Positions 49,701 to 59,815 are shown, counted from the first letter of the stretch. The stretch: DNA of 64,000 nucleotides from Janthinobacterium sp. 344 (GCF_900112025.1 NZ_FOKL01000001.1:608762-672761), one strand, 5' to 3'. Notes: generated by a model not told the origin, from the sequence alone. Made by a program: numbers and translations.

Positions 49701-51407
49701 TCAATGCGGGATCATGCCGGTGAACACGTACGCCTGCAGCATGGTGATGATGCCGATGATGACGGCAAACAGCAGGCTGTGCTTCAGGGTGAAGCGGAAC
49801 AGGTCCGACTCCTTGCCCACCAGGCCCGTTGCCGCACAGGCGACGGCGATCGACTGGGGCGAGATCATCTTCGCCGTCACGCCACCCGTCGTGTTGGCCG
49901 CCACCAGCAAGGTATCGGACACGCCGATCTGGTGCGCCGTCGTGTTTTGCAGGGAGCAGAACAAGGCGTTCGAGGACGTGTCCGACCCTGTCAGGAAGAC
50001 GCCCAGCCAGCCGAGGAAGGGCGAAAAGAACGGGAAGGCGGCGCCGCTGCCGGCCAGCAGCAGGGCCAGGGTGGATGACATGCCCGAATAATTGGCAACG
50101 AAGGCAAACGCCAGCACCAGGCCGATCGACAGCACGGGACGGCGCAATTCCACCATGGTTTCCACGAACGCCTTCCAGCCATCGCTCGGCTTCATGCGCA
50201 GCATCAGCATCGACAGCACGGCCGTCAGCAGGATCGCCGTGCCCACGGCCGACAGCAGATCGAGCTTGAACACGGCCTCATACGCCTTCGGCGCGGCCAC
50301 GATGGGCATCGTTTTGATCACCAGCTGGTCCAGGTAGGGCACGTGGATCTTGATGACCAGGCCGGACAAGGCGCCGCCGGCGGCAAACAGGGCCTTGAAG
50401 CCGGGCAGGCTCCACACGGTGACGATGGCCGTCAACAGGCCGAACGGCGCCCAGGCGCGCATGGTCTGCGCCGTCGTGTAGGGCGAGGCGGCGCGGTTGC
50501 CGCCGCCGCGCACGGCCGAGGCACCGCCCGTGCCGCCAAAACCGGACAGCGCGGCCGTGCCGCCGCCGACGGCATGGGCCACTTTCGCGTTCTTCGGCTG
50601 CCACACTTTCAGGAACAGGGTCAGCGACACCAGGCTGACGAGGGCCGAGGTGATGTCCGGCAGTTCAGGGCCGATATGGTTCGACGTGAAGTACTGGGTC
50701 ACGGCAAAGCTGAACCCCGTCACCAGCGCGGCCGGCCACACTTCGCGCACGCCGCGCACGCCATCCATCATGAACACCAGCCAGAACGGCACCAGCAGCG
50801 ACAGCAGCGGTAGCTGGCGGCCCGCCATGGCGCCGATCAGGAAGGGGTCGATGCCCGTCACCTGGCCCGCCACGATGATGGGGATGCCCATGGCGCCGAA
50901 GGCCACGGGCGCCGTATTGGCGATCAGGCACAGTCCCGCAGCGTACAGCGGATTGAAGCCCAGGCCCACCAGCAGCGCCGAGGTGATGGCCACGGGCGCG
51001 CCGAAACCGGCCGCCCCTTCCAGGAAGGCGCCGAAGGCAAAGCCGATCAGCAGCACCTGCAGGCGCTGGTCGTCCGTGACCGACAGCACCGAGGCGCGGA
51101 TGATGTCGATCTGCCCCGTCTTCACGACGATCTTGTACAGGAAGACGGCCGTGACGATGATCCAGGCGATGGGCCACAGGCCATACGCAAAACCGTAGCC
51201 GGCCGCCGCCAGCGCCTGCGGCACGGGCATGCCGTAGGCGAAGATGGCCACCGCCAGCGCCAGCGCCAGGGTGACGGCGGCCGCCACGTGGCCCTTGATG
51301 CGCAGCGCCGCCAGGGCGATGAAGAAGAAAATGATGGGAACGGCTGCCGCCAGCGACGACAGCCACAGGCTGCCGAGCGGTGTGTAAAGTTGGGTCCAGG
51401 TGTGCAT
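49701..51407 (-). CDS. lldP: L-lactate permease
   Basis: 568 residues with about 12-14 membrane segments. LctP-family motifs: [40 protein letters not shown], and near the end [20 protein letters not shown] and [20 protein letters not shown]. It imports lactate or glycolate with protons. GGAGACC precedes the ATG. It is the last gene of the lutA-lutC-lutB-lldP operon, 93 bases after lutB. Confidence 0.96.
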   Translation of the reverse strand: MHTWTQLYTPLGSLWLSSLAAAVPIIFFFIALAALRIKGHVAAAVTLALALAVAIFAYGMPVPQALAAAGYGFAYGLWPIAWIIVTAVFLYKIVVKTGQIDIIRASVLSVTDDQRLQVLLIGFAFGAFLEGAAGFGAPVAITSALLVGLGFNPLYAAGLCLIANTAPVAFGAMGIPIIVAGQVTGIDPFLIGAMAGRQLPLLSLLVPFWLVFMMDGVRGVREVWPAALVTGFSFAVTQYFTSNHIGPELPDITSALVSLVSLTLFLKVWQPKNAKVAHAVGGGTAALSGFGGTGGASAVRGGGNRAASPYTTAQTMRAWAPFGLLTAIVTVWSLPGFKALFAAGGALSGLVIKIHVPYLDQLVIKTMPIVAAPKAYEAVFKLDLLSAVGTAILLTAVLSMLMLRMKPSDGWKAFVETMVELRRPVLSIGLVLAFAFVANYSGMSSTLALLLAGSGAAFPFFSPFLGWLGVFLTGSDTSSNALFCSLQNTTAHQIGVSDTLLVAANTTGGVTAKMISPQSIAVACAATGLVGKESDLFRFTLKHSLLFAVIIGIITMLQAYVFTGMIPH

Positions 51408-51500
51408 GTCGGGTCTCCTCCGGTGGATGCGGGTTGAATGAAAAAACGGCTTTTGATGTAATTGTGTGCAGCGTGTTTTTTGCGGTATGGCGCGGTGTCG

Positions 51501-52946
51501 CTATTCTTCCTGCCCCCGTGCGTTGAGCAGGTCGGCCAGGCTGCGCGGCGCCGGTGTTAAAGGCTTGCGGTGCTGGGTCCAGCCCAGTTGCGCGCGCGGC
51601 GTCAGCATCCGCAGGCGTGTGGCGGCCCAGCGGAACAAACGGTAGCTGGCGGGACGCGCGAAGGCGCCGCTCCAGAAGCGCCAGATCAGGCTTTCGCCGC
51701 GGCTGAATGTGGCGCCCTGGCCGCGCAGCGGATGGCTGACTTCCTCGTTCGGATTGCGGTTCGCCTCCGTGCGCAGGCGCACCAGCAATTGCGGAATCGG
51801 GATGCGCACGGGGCACACTTCGCCGCAGGCGCCGCACAGGCTCGACGCCGTGGCCAGGTCGGCCGTCGCAGCGAGCCCCAGCAGATGGGGCGAAATGATC
51901 TTGCCGATCGGTCCCGGATACGTGGTGCCGTAGGCGTGGCCACCGATGCGCGTGTAGACGGGGCAGTGGTTCATGCAGGCGCCGCAGCGGATGCATTGCA
52001 GGGTGGCGCGCAGCTGCTCGTCGGCGTAGGCCTGGCTGCGGCCGTTGTCGAGCAGGACCAGGTGCACCTCGCGCGGGCCGTCCTTTTCGCCGGCGCGGCG
52101 CGGGCCGGAAATCAGGTTGAAATACGTGGTGGTGGCCTGCCCCGTCGCCGAGCGCGTCAGCAGGCTCGCCAGCGGCACGATATGTTCCAGCTTGGCGACC
52201 ACTTTTTCCATGCCCATGATGGCGATGTGGACCTCCGGCACGGAGGTCGTCAGCCGGCCATTGCCCTCGTTTTCCACCAGCCACAGGGTGCCCGTGTCGG
52301 CCGCCGCGAAATTCACGCCCGACAGGCCGATGTCCGCCTCGACGAAGGCCTGGCGCAGGGCGCGCCGCCCCGTCTGGATCAGGCTGTCGACGTCTTCCGT
52401 GTAGGGCGCGTCGGGAATGTGCTCGGCGAACAGGCCGGCGATGTCGGCCTTGGTCTTGTGAATGGCCGGCATGACGATGTGCGACGGCTTTTCGCCCGCC
52501 AGCTGGACGATGTATTCGCCCATGTCCGACTCCAGGCACGTCATGCCGCGCGCTTCCAGGTAGTGATTGAGTTCGATTTCCTCGCTGGCCATCGACTTGC
52601 CCTTGATGCAGCGCGTCGCCTGATTGCGCTGCGCGATGGCGTGGATGATGGCGTTGGCCTGCGCGCCATCCTCGGCCCAGTGCACCTGCACGCCGGCCGC
52701 CGTCAGCCTGTCTTCCAGCTGCACCAGCAGATCGGGCAGGCGCGCCAGCGCGTGCCGGCGCACGGCTTCGCCGATGTCGCGCAGGCGTTCCAGCTCGTCG
52801 CCGTCGGGGAACTGAGCGCTGCGCTTGTCCTGTAAAAAATCCATGGCGCCGCGAAAGCTCTGGCGCAGTTTCGGGTCGTCCAGCGCGGCGCGGGCGCGCG
52901 CATGGAAATCGGCCGGCGTGACGAATTGCAGGGGCTTGGCGTTCAT
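51501..52946 (-). CDS. lutB: L-lactate utilisation iron-sulfur protein LutB
   Basis: 481 residues. The N-terminal DUF162-type domain has TRCIKGKSMASEEIELNHYL. Two ferredoxin-type cluster motifs follow: CIRCGACMNHCPVYTRIGGH and CGACGEVCPVRIPIPQLL. The C-terminal GESLIWRFWSGAFARPASY is the LutB tail domain. It forms the LutABC complex that oxidises L-lactate to pyruvate. The ATG overlaps the lutC stop (ATGA). Confidence 0.95.
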   Translation of the reverse strand: MNAKPLQFVTPADFHARARAALDDPKLRQSFRGAMDFLQDKRSAQFPDGDELERLRDIGEAVRRHALARLPDLLVQLEDRLTAAGVQVHWAEDGAQANAIIHAIAQRNQATRCIKGKSMASEEIELNHYLEARGMTCLESDMGEYIVQLAGEKPSHIVMPAIHKTKADIAGLFAEHIPDAPYTEDVDSLIQTGRRALRQAFVEADIGLSGVNFAAADTGTLWLVENEGNGRLTTSVPEVHIAIMGMEKVVAKLEHIVPLASLLTRSATGQATTTYFNLISGPRRAGEKDGPREVHLVLLDNGRSQAYADEQLRATLQCIRCGACMNHCPVYTRIGGHAYGTTYPGPIGKIISPHLLGLAATADLATASSLCGACGEVCPVRIPIPQLLVRLRTEANRNPNEEVSHPLRGQGATFSRGESLIWRFWSGAFARPASYRLFRWAATRLRMLTPRAQLGWTQHRKPLTPAPRSLADLLNARGQEE

Positions 52947-53659
52947 GGCCGGCCTCCTTCCGGGGCGGTCAAATCATCGATGATCAGCACCCACAGCCAG
53001 CGCGGGCCGTGCGCGCCATACGCCAGCGTTTGCTGGATATCCGACGTTTTCGAGGGGCCCGACACCAGCACCAGATTCGATGGCATGCCATCCATCCAGC
53101 GCTCGGCGCGCGCCGCCGCGTGCAAGTCCACGTGCAGGGTGCTCGCATACACGAGGCAGACATGCAGGGGCGGCGCCAGGGACACCGTGCGCGGCGTGGC
53201 CGCGTCGGGCGCGATGACCAGGGTGCCCGTGGCGGCGATGCCGGAACGCGCGACGGTCAATCCCGCATCGACGGTATCGAACAATTCGCCCTTCCATTGC
53301 GCCAGCGGACGCTCGAACGGCAGCGCTTCGAGGCCCTGCGGCAAGGCGGCGCGCAAGGCCCGCCCTTCGGCGCTGCCCGTATCGAGCAGCAACCGGCGCA
53401 CGCCGTGTTCACCGAGGCGCTGCGCCAGCAGGGCGGGCCAGGCGTCCGCGCTCACGCAGTCGACCTGCGCGTGCGCGGCGCGCAAGGCTGCCTGCATGGC
53501 CGCTATCCGGTGGTGCGGCGCCAAGGGCGCGGCGGCGCGGCGCGCCTCGTAATGCTTGTCGATGGCCGTATCGATGATGTCCACCGCCTCGGGCGCGGCG
53601 GGAGCGGCGGCGCGCAGGCGTCCCAGCATGCGTTCGCGGGCAGTCAATGCCGTACTCAT
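52943..53659 (-). CDS. lutC: L-lactate utilisation protein LutC
   Basis: 238 residues of the LUD/DUF162 family, from ATG 53659 with GGAGG upstream. Motifs: LFDTVDAGLTVARSGIAATG, TLVIAPDAATPRTVSLAPPL, HVCLVYASTLHVDL, SNLVLVSGPSKTSDIQQTLA, and the ensuing YGAHGPRWLWVLIID. It overlaps lutA at its start and lutB at its end by ATGA junctions, so the three are translationally coupled. The A-C-B order differs from the Bacillus lutABC order. Confidence 0.94.
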   Translation of the reverse strand: MSTALTARERMLGRLRAAAPAAPEAVDIIDTAIDKHYEARRAAAPLAPHHRIAAMQAALRAAHAQVDCVSADAWPALLAQRLGEHGVRRLLLDTGSAEGRALRAALPQGLEALPFERPLAQWKGELFDTVDAGLTVARSGIAATGTLVIAPDAATPRTVSLAPPLHVCLVYASTLHVDLHAAARAERWMDGMPSNLVLVSGPSKTSDIQQTLAYGAHGPRWLWVLIIDDLTAPEGGRP

Positions 53660-54501
53660 GGCGCACCTCCCGTGCGGCGCCACAGGAAGCTGGCCAGGTG
53701 TTCGACGGGCAGCGGCGCGCCCTGGTGCTGCGCGGCGTGGCCGATATTGAGCAGGCAGCCGCAGTCGGCCGAAACGAGCCGGTCGCAGCCCGTGGCGCAG
53801 GCCGAGGCGATCTTGTCGCTGACCATGGCGCCGGAAATATCGGGGTGCTTCAGTGAAAACGTGCCGCCGAAACCGCAGCATTCCGATTCGCGCTGGTGTT
53901 CGATGCGCGTCACGCCGGGCAAGGCGTCGACCAGGGCCACCCCGTGGGTGCGCGTGCCCATTTCGCGGCGCGCGCCGCACGAGGTATGCAGCACCACGTT
54001 TTCATCGGCCTGCCCGGGGCTGGCCAGGGCCAGACCGGCCAGGTCGAGCTGCAGCACGCAGACGAGAAATTCGCTCAGTTCATACACGCGTCCGGCCAGT
54101 TCGACCGCCTTGGGACCGGCCACGGGATCGTCCTGGAACAGCTGCGGCCAGTGGTGGCGCATCATGCCGGCGCAGGAACCGGACGGCACGATCACGGGCC
54201 ACGGCTGCGCAAACAAGTCGAGCTGGGCGCGGGCCACGGCGCGTGCCTGTTCCGGGTTGCCGCTGCTGTAGGCGGGCTGGCCGCAGCAGCTCTGGCCGCG
54301 CGGATAATGCACCAGCAAGCCCTCGCGCTCCAGCAGGCGCACCGCGTCGAGCCCCGCCTGCGGCACAAACAGGTCGACCAGGCAGGTGGCGAACAGGTAC
54401 ACCTGGAGCGGCGCGGGCGGGTAGTGGCGTGGTGCGCGGCTTGCCACGTGACGTGGCTGGCGCGGGTCTGGCTGCGGGTCTGGCTGCGGGTCTGGCTGCA
54501 T
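53656..54501 (-). CDS. lutA: L-lactate utilisation protein LutA (CCG-domain protein)
   Basis: 281 residues from ATG 54501, with GGGAGA upstream. Two CCG domains: LFATCLVDLFVPQAGLDAVR with GQSCCGQPAYSSGNPEQ, and VVLHTSCGARREMGTR with ESECCGFGGTFSLKHPDISG and SADCGCLLNIGH. The cysteine-rich motifs bind an iron-sulfur or heterodisulfide-type centre. The N-terminus carries an extra QPDP repeat of about 30 residues. First gene of the operon, divergent from the GntR regulator. Confidence 0.94.
   Translation of the reverse strand: MQPDPQPDPQPDPRQPRHVASRAPRHYPPAPLQVYLFATCLVDLFVPQAGLDAVRLLEREGLLVHYPRGQSCCGQPAYSSGNPEQARAVARAQLDLFAQPWPVIVPSGSCAGMMRHHWPQLFQDDPVAGPKAVELAGRVYELSEFLVCVLQLDLAGLALASPGQADENVVLHTSCGARREMGTRTHGVALVDALPGVTRIEHQRESECCGFGGTFSLKHPDISGAMVSDKIASACATGCDRLVSADCGCLLNIGHAAQHQGAPLPVEHLASFLWRRTGGAP
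54470..54500 (-). repeat. 12-bp tandem repeat encoding QPDP at the LutA N-terminus
   Basis: The plus-strand unit GGTCTGGCTGCG is repeated about 2.6 times right after the start codon, giving MQPDPQPDPQPDPRQP. It is in frame, so copy-number change would lengthen the protein by four residues per unit. Confidence 0.85.
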
Positions 54502-54601
54502 GAGTGTGTCTCCCGGCGCTCCGTGTGTTGCTGCGGCGCCGCTGTGTGTTGTTAAGAATGACCGGTTCACGCATAATTCCAGCTTCCGCAAGCCACTTCA
54601 A

Positions 54602-54617
54602 ATTGCTCGGACCACTT
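54602..54617. promoter_or_regulatory. LldR/GntR-type operator in the lutA-regulator interval
   Basis: TGCTCGGACCA (54604-54614) matches the TGGTCGGACCA core found intact at 55361-55371 except for one base. It lies in the 139-base divergent region between lutA (54501) and the FCD-GntR gene (54641), about 25 bases before the latter's start. Confidence 0.6.
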
Positions 54618-54640
54618 TAAAACAACAGCGGAAGACATCG

Positions 54641-55354
54641 ATGGCGACAGGCATGCAAACGCGGGGCAGGGTCGAGACGGTGATGCGCAGGCTGGAAACA
54701 GCCCTGCTCGATGGCAGCTTGCCGGCGGGCGCGCAATTGCCGGCCGAACGCCTGCTGGCGCAGCAATATGGGGTCTCGCGCAATACCGTGCGCGAAGCGG
54801 TGCAGCGGCTGGCGGCGCGGGGCCTCGTGCGCAGCCGGCGCGGCGCCGGCGTGTTCGTGACGGATCAATTGCGCACCGGCATGGCGTCGCCGTGGAGCCA
54901 GCTGGTGGCCGACCACCCCGCCCTGCGCGACGACATCCTGGAATTTCGCCGCGTGCTGGAAGGGGCGACGGCTTATTTCGCGGCGCAGCGGGCCAGCGGC
55001 GACGAGCGCGCGCAGATCATGGCGCTGCTGGCCGAGCTGGAGCAGGCGCGCGCCAGCGACGACAAGCACGGCGAGGCGCAGGCCGATGCGCGGCTGCATG
55101 AAAGCATCGCGCAAGCGTCGCACAACACCATGTTCCTGCACCTGCACACGAGCATCATCGGCATGCTGCGCGAACACATCACCATCAATGGCACGGGCTT
55201 GCGCCAGCAGGATGAGACAACCTCGCTGCACTTGCTGGCGCAGCACCGCACCCTGTGCGAAGCCATCTGCGCCAGCCGGCCCGAGGAAGCGCGCACGGCC
55301 ATGCAAAGCCACATCGATTTCGTGCGCACGCGCGTCACCGGCGATGACGACTGA
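54641..55354 (+). CDS. FCD-domain GntR regulator of lactate utilisation (LldR/LutR type)
   Basis: 237 residues from ATG 54641. The winged helix is VETVMRRLETALLDGSLPAG, PAERLLAQQYGVSRNTVREA and VQRLAARGLVRSRRGAGVFV. The FCD effector domain (about 85-230) has DDILEFRRVLEGATAYFAAQ, ADARLHESIAQASHNTMFLH and a C-terminal AMQSHIDFVRTRV with the metal-binding His pattern. It is divergent from lutACB-lldP and flanked by TGGTCGGACCA-type sites, which fit lactate-responsive autoregulation. Confidence 0.92.
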   Translation: MATGMQTRGRVETVMRRLETALLDGSLPAGAQLPAERLLAQQYGVSRNTVREAVQRLAARGLVRSRRGAGVFVTDQLRTGMASPWSQLVADHPALRDDILEFRRVLEGATAYFAAQRASGDERAQIMALLAELEQARASDDKHGEAQADARLHESIAQASHNTMFLHLHTSIIGMLREHITINGTGLRQQDETTSLHLLAQHRTLCEAICASRPEEARTAMQSHIDFVRTRVTGDDD

Positions 55355-55358
55355 GGCC

Positions 55359-55373
55359 ACTGGTCGGACCAGT
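55359..55373. promoter_or_regulatory. Perfect LldR/FadR-type operator ACTGGTC-G-GACCAGT
   Basis: Seven-base perfect arms around a central G, the canonical form for FCD-GntR proteins. It starts 5 bases after the regulator's own stop codon and 63 bases before the next ORF, not in the expected lut promoter. Confidence 0.75.
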
Positions 55374-55435
55374 CGACGGCCACAGCGGCGGCGAAAACTG
55401 CTACCATCGCGCGCCGCCACTCCTTTCGTCCTGCC

Positions 55436-55849
55436 ATGACCGTCCTCGTCCATACCCATCCGCTGGTGCGCCAGCTGGAAAACGACTTGCTGCCCCTGTT
55501 CCGCGCCGCCCTGCCCGCGCTCGCGGCCGCCGCGCCACGCGCGCTCGCCTCCGTGTTCGCCTTTTCCAGCGGCACGGCCAGCGCTTTCCACGATTACCAC
55601 TTCGGCATTTCCTGCCTGCTCGAGGAGGTGCCCGACGATGCTCCGGAAGAGGTCGCGCTGCTGGTCAGCGTCACGGGCCTCGACACCGGAGCCCGGCTCA
55701 GCGCCCAGGTCGTCTGGGGCCAGCCATCGGGCCAGGTGGAAACGCAGGCCGAACTGGCGGCGAGCGACCTGCCCGCCTTGCATGCGGCCCTGCCCGGCTT
55801 GCTGGCCAGCCTGCAAGAGGCAGCCAGCCGAGGCGGACCCAGAATGTAA
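55436..55849 (+). CDS. Hypothetical protein
   Basis: 137 residues, Ala/Leu-rich and acidic (LLEEVPDDAPEEVALLVSVT), with no signal peptide or membrane segment. The C-terminal half (GQVETQAELAASDLPALHAA) is helical. I do not recognise a family. No clear Shine-Dalgarno precedes the ATG. The perfect LldR-type operator upstream suggests it could belong to the lactate regulon. Confidence 0.6.
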   Translation: MTVLVHTHPLVRQLENDLLPLFRAALPALAAAAPRALASVFAFSSGTASAFHDYHFGISCLLEEVPDDAPEEVALLVSVTGLDTGARLSAQVVWGQPSGQVETQAELAASDLPALHAALPGLLASLQEAASRGGPRM

Positions 55850-55920
55850 CAAACGCATGTGACAGGCGCATGAAAAAGTGCCACTAAACAACAACTTACG
55901 ATTTCCGTATCGCAACATTA

Positions 55921-55950
55921 TTGACTTGCACTAGTCATACCCCCTATCCT
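55921..55950 (+). promoter_or_regulatory. Candidate promoter of the porin gene
   Basis: TTGACT, 18-base spacer, TATCCT, in the 274-base interval before the porin. Nothing else is recognised in this stretch. Confidence 0.35.
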
Positions 55951-56123
55951 TTCAGTTACGTTTGGTGAGAATATGTGCATGCCCGCGCGGCCGTCTGCTG
56001 GCCGCCTGGCGCGCAGGATGGCATCACCTTTCCTTCTCCGACCTAGTCTTTTCCGCATTTTTTTGCAACCACCAGGACAGCGCGCGCCAACAGCCGCTGC
56101 CAGCAAATACGGAGCCGACTGCC

Positions 56124-56918
56124 ATGCGACCGACCCTGCAATCCCTGATTACCGCCCTGCTGGGCAGCACCCTGCTTGCGCTGGCAGCGCCTGCCGCGTG
56201 CGCCGATGACAGCGCGCCCGCCGGCGCCAGCGTCAGCGCCAATGCCAGCCTCGTTTCACAATACATTTCGCGCGGCTTCCGCCAGACGTGGGGCAAGCCC
56301 GCGCTGCAGGCGGGCGCCGACTACGCGCACCCGAGCGGCTGGTCGCTGGGTACCTGGGCCTCCACCGTCAGCGACCGCTACATCCAGGATGCCACCGTCG
56401 AATGGGACCTGTACGGCGGCTACGGCGGCACCGTGGGAGACCTGGGCTACAGCGTGCTGGCCTACTATTACAAATATCCGGGCGCCGTCTACCGCGCCAC
56501 GGGCGTCAAATACGACTATGGCGAACTGTCGCTGGGCCTCAGCTACAAGATGCTGTATGCCAAGTACAACCGCACCGTCACGCCGGACTTTTTCGGCATC
56601 ACGCATGCGCGCGGCACGGGCTACCTGGACGTGGGCGCGAATGTCGACCTGGGCCATGCCTGGACCTTGAACCTGCACGCCGGCGATGGCCGCGTGGCCG
56701 GCGCCGGCAATGCGATGTGGAACTGGCGCGACGCCAAGATGGGCGTCACCAAAGCCTTCGACGGCGGCTGGAGCGCGAGCGGCGCCATCACGCGCGCCTG
56801 GGGCGCCACCGATGCCTATGACCATTACACGCTGGGCGTGCCGGATGCGGCGGGCCAGGTCGACGCCTCGAACCCGGCCGCCACCACGGTCGTGCTGGCC
56901 GTCAGCAAAACGTTCTGA
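56124..56918 (+). CDS. TorF-family putative porin
   Basis: 264 residues from ATG 56124 with GGAG upstream. The signal peptide [20 protein letters not shown] is followed by ADDSAPAG. The mature part opens with [20 protein letters not shown], the hallmark of the Gcw_chp/TIGR02001/TorF family, and alternates short beta strands to a C-terminal Phe (VVLAVSKTF), as in outer-membrane beta barrels. A chemoreceptor gene follows 32 bases downstream. Confidence 0.88.
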   Translation: MRPTLQSLITALLGSTLLALAAPAACADDSAPAGASVSANASLVSQYISRGFRQTWGKPALQAGADYAHPSGWSLGTWASTVSDRYIQDATVEWDLYGGYGGTVGDLGYSVLAYYYKYPGAVYRATGVKYDYGELSLGLSYKMLYAKYNRTVTPDFFGITHARGTGYLDVGANVDLGHAWTLNLHAGDGRVAGAGNAMWNWRDAKMGVTKAFDGGWSASGAITRAWGATDAYDHYTLGVPDAAGQVDASNPAATTVVLAVSKTF

Positions 56919-56950
56919 ACCGATATATCTCCCTACCAAGGAACAGCATC

Positions 56951-59035
56951 ATGCAACTTTCACTCAACAGCAAAATCTGCGTCGCCGCCACCGCGCTGGC
57001 CGTCCTCAGCCTGGGCGTCACGGCGGCCGTGATCGGCTACAAGAGCAGCGCCAGCGCCGAGGCGGCGGCCCTGGAACTGGCCCGCACCTCGGCGCGCGAA
57101 GTGGCCGGCGCGCTGCAGGCGCGCATCGCCAGCAACCTGTCGAGCGTCTCCAGCCTGGCCGGCGCCATGCGCGGCACCAAGAGCGCGAACTTGCCCATGC
57201 AGCGCGAGCAGATCAATGAACTGACCAAGGCTACCCTGACCAGCTCGGAAGACTTGCTGGGCGCGGCCGTGACGTGGGAGCCGAACGCGCTTGACGGCAA
57301 GGATGCGGAGTTCGCCAACCAGAAGCCGCACTACGACGCCAGCGGCCGCTTCATGCCCTACTGGACGCGCGGCGCCGGCGGCAAGCTGCAGGTCGAACCC
57401 ATCGTCTTCGACCCGAAAGCGGGCGCCAACGACTGGTACGACGTGCCCAAGCGCACGGGCAAGACCTACTTCACGGAACCGTACATCTACCCCGTCGATG
57501 GCAAGAATGTGCTGATGGCCTCGCTGGTGGCGCCCATCATGATCGACGGCAGCTTCAAGGGCACGGCCAGCGCCGACTTCATGCTCACGCGCCTGGCGAA
57601 AATCCTGGCCGACCTGAAAGTCATCGAAGGCGGCAAGCTGGCGCTGATCTCGAACGGCGGCCTGTACGCCAGCCATCCCATGCCTGAGCGCCTGGGCAAG
57701 AAAGCGGACGACGTGCCGGCCGCCGGCCTGGAAAAAGTGCGCCAGGGCCAGCCATACGAGTATGAAGACGGCCAGGGCTACATCCATTTGCTGCAGCCGT
57801 TGCAGATTCACCCCGACATCGCGCCGTGGAGCGTGGAGCTGAACTTCCCGAAAAGCGTGGCCACCGCCTCGGCGCGCGAGCTGATGACCTACACGTTGAT
57901 CGTCGCCCTGCTGTGCGCGGCAGCCACGGCCGGCATCCTGATCCTCGTCGTGAATCAGCTGACGCGTCCGCTGCGCACCCTGGGCCGCACCATGACGGAC
58001 CTGTCCAGCGGCGACGCCGACCTGCGCGTCAAGCTGGAAGTCAAGGGCACCGACGAGCTGGCCGTCATCGGCAAGGGCTTCAACGCCTTCGTGGAAAAAA
58101 TCCACGCCGTGCTGCTGCAGGTGCAGGCCAGCGCCGACAACGTGGCGCGCGCCAGCGCGGAAATTGCGCAAGGCAATAACGACCTGTCGGCCCGCACGGA
58201 ACAGCAAGCCAGTTCGCTGGAAGAAACGGCCGCCTCGGTGGAAGAGCTGACCGGCACCGTGAAGGAAAACGCCGACCATGCGCGCCAGGCCAATCAGCTG
58301 GCCGCGTCCGCCTCGGATGTGGCGCAAAAGAGCGGCGAAGTGGTGGGCAAGGTCATCGAGACCATGACCTCGATCAATGACTCGTCGAACAAGATCGTCG
58401 ACATCATTTCCGTCATCGATGGCATCGCCTTCCAGACGAATATCCTGGCCCTGAACGCGGCCGTGGAAGCGGCGCGCGCGGGCGAACAGGGCCGCGGTTT
58501 CGCCGTCGTCGCCACGGAAGTGCGCAACCTGGCACAACGCTCGGCCGCCGCCGCCAAGGAAATCAAGCTGCTGATCGACGATTCCGTCGGCAAGGTGGCG
58601 GCGGGAAGCAAGCTCGTCGATGAAGCGGGCGCCACCATGGAACAAGTGGTCGACAGCGTGCGCAAGGTCACCGCCATCATGGCCGACATCAGCGTCGCCA
58701 CCACCGAGCAAAGCGACGGCATCGCGCAAGTCAACCAGGCGCTGGCGCAGATGGATGGCGTGACGCAGCAAAACGCGGCCCTCGTCGAGGAAGCGGCGGC
58801 CGCCGCCGAAAGCCTGCAAGACCAGGCCAGCCACCTGGCCGAGGTGGTCAGCGTGTTCAAGCTGGGCGAGCAGGTGCGCGCGGCCGCGCCGGCGCAAGCG
58901 GTAAAGAAAGTCACGGCGACAGCAGCGCCAGCCAAGGCGGCGCTGCCTGGCAAGCGCCTGGCCGCCGCCAAGCCGGCGCCTGCCGAACGGGCACCCGCCA
59001 AGGCGCCGGCCGGTGATGACTGGGAAGAGTTTTAA
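56951..59035 (+). CDS. Methyl-accepting chemotaxis protein with dCache-type sensor
   Basis: 694 residues. First membrane segment at 8-28 ([20 protein letters not shown]) and the second at 312-333 ([20 protein letters not shown]). Between them lies a periplasmic dCache-like sensor ([40 protein letters not shown]). HAMP follows at about 335-387, then the signalling domain with the hairpin tip [20 protein letters not shown] and [20 protein letters not shown]. The C-terminus GDDWEEF is an NWETF-like pentapeptide for CheR/CheB docking. AAGGAA precedes the ATG. Downstream of the porin, probably co-transcribed. Confidence 0.95.
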   Translation: MQLSLNSKICVAATALAVLSLGVTAAVIGYKSSASAEAAALELARTSAREVAGALQARIASNLSSVSSLAGAMRGTKSANLPMQREQINELTKATLTSSEDLLGAAVTWEPNALDGKDAEFANQKPHYDASGRFMPYWTRGAGGKLQVEPIVFDPKAGANDWYDVPKRTGKTYFTEPYIYPVDGKNVLMASLVAPIMIDGSFKGTASADFMLTRLAKILADLKVIEGGKLALISNGGLYASHPMPERLGKKADDVPAAGLEKVRQGQPYEYEDGQGYIHLLQPLQIHPDIAPWSVELNFPKSVATASARELMTYTLIVALLCAAATAGILILVVNQLTRPLRTLGRTMTDLSSGDADLRVKLEVKGTDELAVIGKGFNAFVEKIHAVLLQVQASADNVARASAEIAQGNNDLSARTEQQASSLEETAASVEELTGTVKENADHARQANQLAASASDVAQKSGEVVGKVIETMTSINDSSNKIVDIISVIDGIAFQTNILALNAAVEAARAGEQGRGFAVVATEVRNLAQRSAAAAKEIKLLIDDSVGKVAAGSKLVDEAGATMEQVVDSVRKVTAIMADISVATTEQSDGIAQVNQALAQMDGVTQQNAALVEEAAAAAESLQDQASHLAEVVSVFKLGEQVRAAAPAQAVKKVTATAAPAKAALPGKRLAAAKPAPAERAPAKAPAGDDWEEF

Positions 59036-59082
59036 GGGCGCAGCGTGCGTCATCGGGAGCATCGCTGCGACGGCAAGAAATA

Positions 59083-59096
59083 TTGATTTAAATCAA
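59083..59096. promoter_or_regulatory. Perfect FNR/Anr box TTGATTTAAATCAA
   Basis: Exact match to TTGAT-N4-ATCAA. Downstream on the plus strand a -10-like TATACT (59140-59145) puts the box centre near -62, the class I position for FNR-type activators. The next gene is the lipoprotein at 59195. Confidence 0.7.
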
Positions 59097-59194
59097 CTTG
59101 CAAAGACAATCGGTGAGAATTGCGCCCCATCCATTCTCCTATACTGTTTGCCGCGCCTACGGCACGCACGCTTGCCGAAATCAAAGGATGGGGC

Positions 59195-59815
59195 ATGAAA
59201 AAGACAGTAGCAATCTTCTTGGCATCAAGTAGCGCACTGCTGGCCGGCTGCGGGGGCGGCGGGGGCGATTCGGGCAGTTCCAATGCGGGCGCATCGGGCA
59301 ACACGCCGGCCCTGGCCGCCTACGTTGGCACCTGGCAAGCCCCATGTGACGACCATGAGCGCGACACCATGGTCGTGACGCTCAAGGGCGATGGCAGCGG
59401 CGCGCTCGAATTCACGCCAACGACCGAGACTTATTTCAAGGCGGACTGCAGCGGCGCCTTGCTGGGCACGGAAACCATGAGCGCGAAGATCAGCGCGGCA
59501 CCGGATGGCACGGCCGATATCCAGATCAAACTGACGATCAATGGCGCCGCCACCAGCGTGCGCATCGACAAGCTCACTCTGTCCATTCCCGCCTACAGCT
59601 TCAGCGTCACGGGCCCCGGCGTGCAATACGTCAAGAAAGAAGGCCAGCAGCAATGGTGCATCGACTATGAAGGCGGTTCGACCTGCCTCATCGACGAGGG
59701 CATGCGGCCAGCGCAAACCATCGCCGGCGGTGTCTTCTTGCGCGATAACAACCTTTACACCGTCGTCAAGGACGGCGGCGCCTACGTGCCCGACATGCTG
59801 TATGTAAAAAAATAG
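59195..59815 (+). CDS. Lipoprotein of unknown function
   Basis: 206 residues from ATG 59195 with AAGGATGGGG upstream. The signal peptide KKTVAIFLASSSALLAGC has lipobox LAGC followed by GGGGGDSGSS. The mature domain is beta-rich: YVGTWQAPCDDHERDTMVVT, LEFTPTTETYFKADCSG, KLTLSIPAYSFSV, with four cysteines (APC, ADC, WCI, TCL) that could form two disulfides. It resembles lipocalin-like outer-membrane lipoproteins in outline only. Likely induced under low oxygen by the FNR box upstream. Confidence 0.8.
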   Translation: MKKTVAIFLASSSALLAGCGGGGGDSGSSNAGASGNTPALAAYVGTWQAPCDDHERDTMVVTLKGDGSGALEFTPTTETYFKADCSGALLGTETMSAKISAAPDGTADIQIKLTINGAATSVRIDKLTLSIPAYSFSVTGPGVQYVKKEGQQQWCIDYEGGSTCLIDEGMRPAQTIAGGVFLRDNNLYTVVKDGGAYVPDMLYVKK

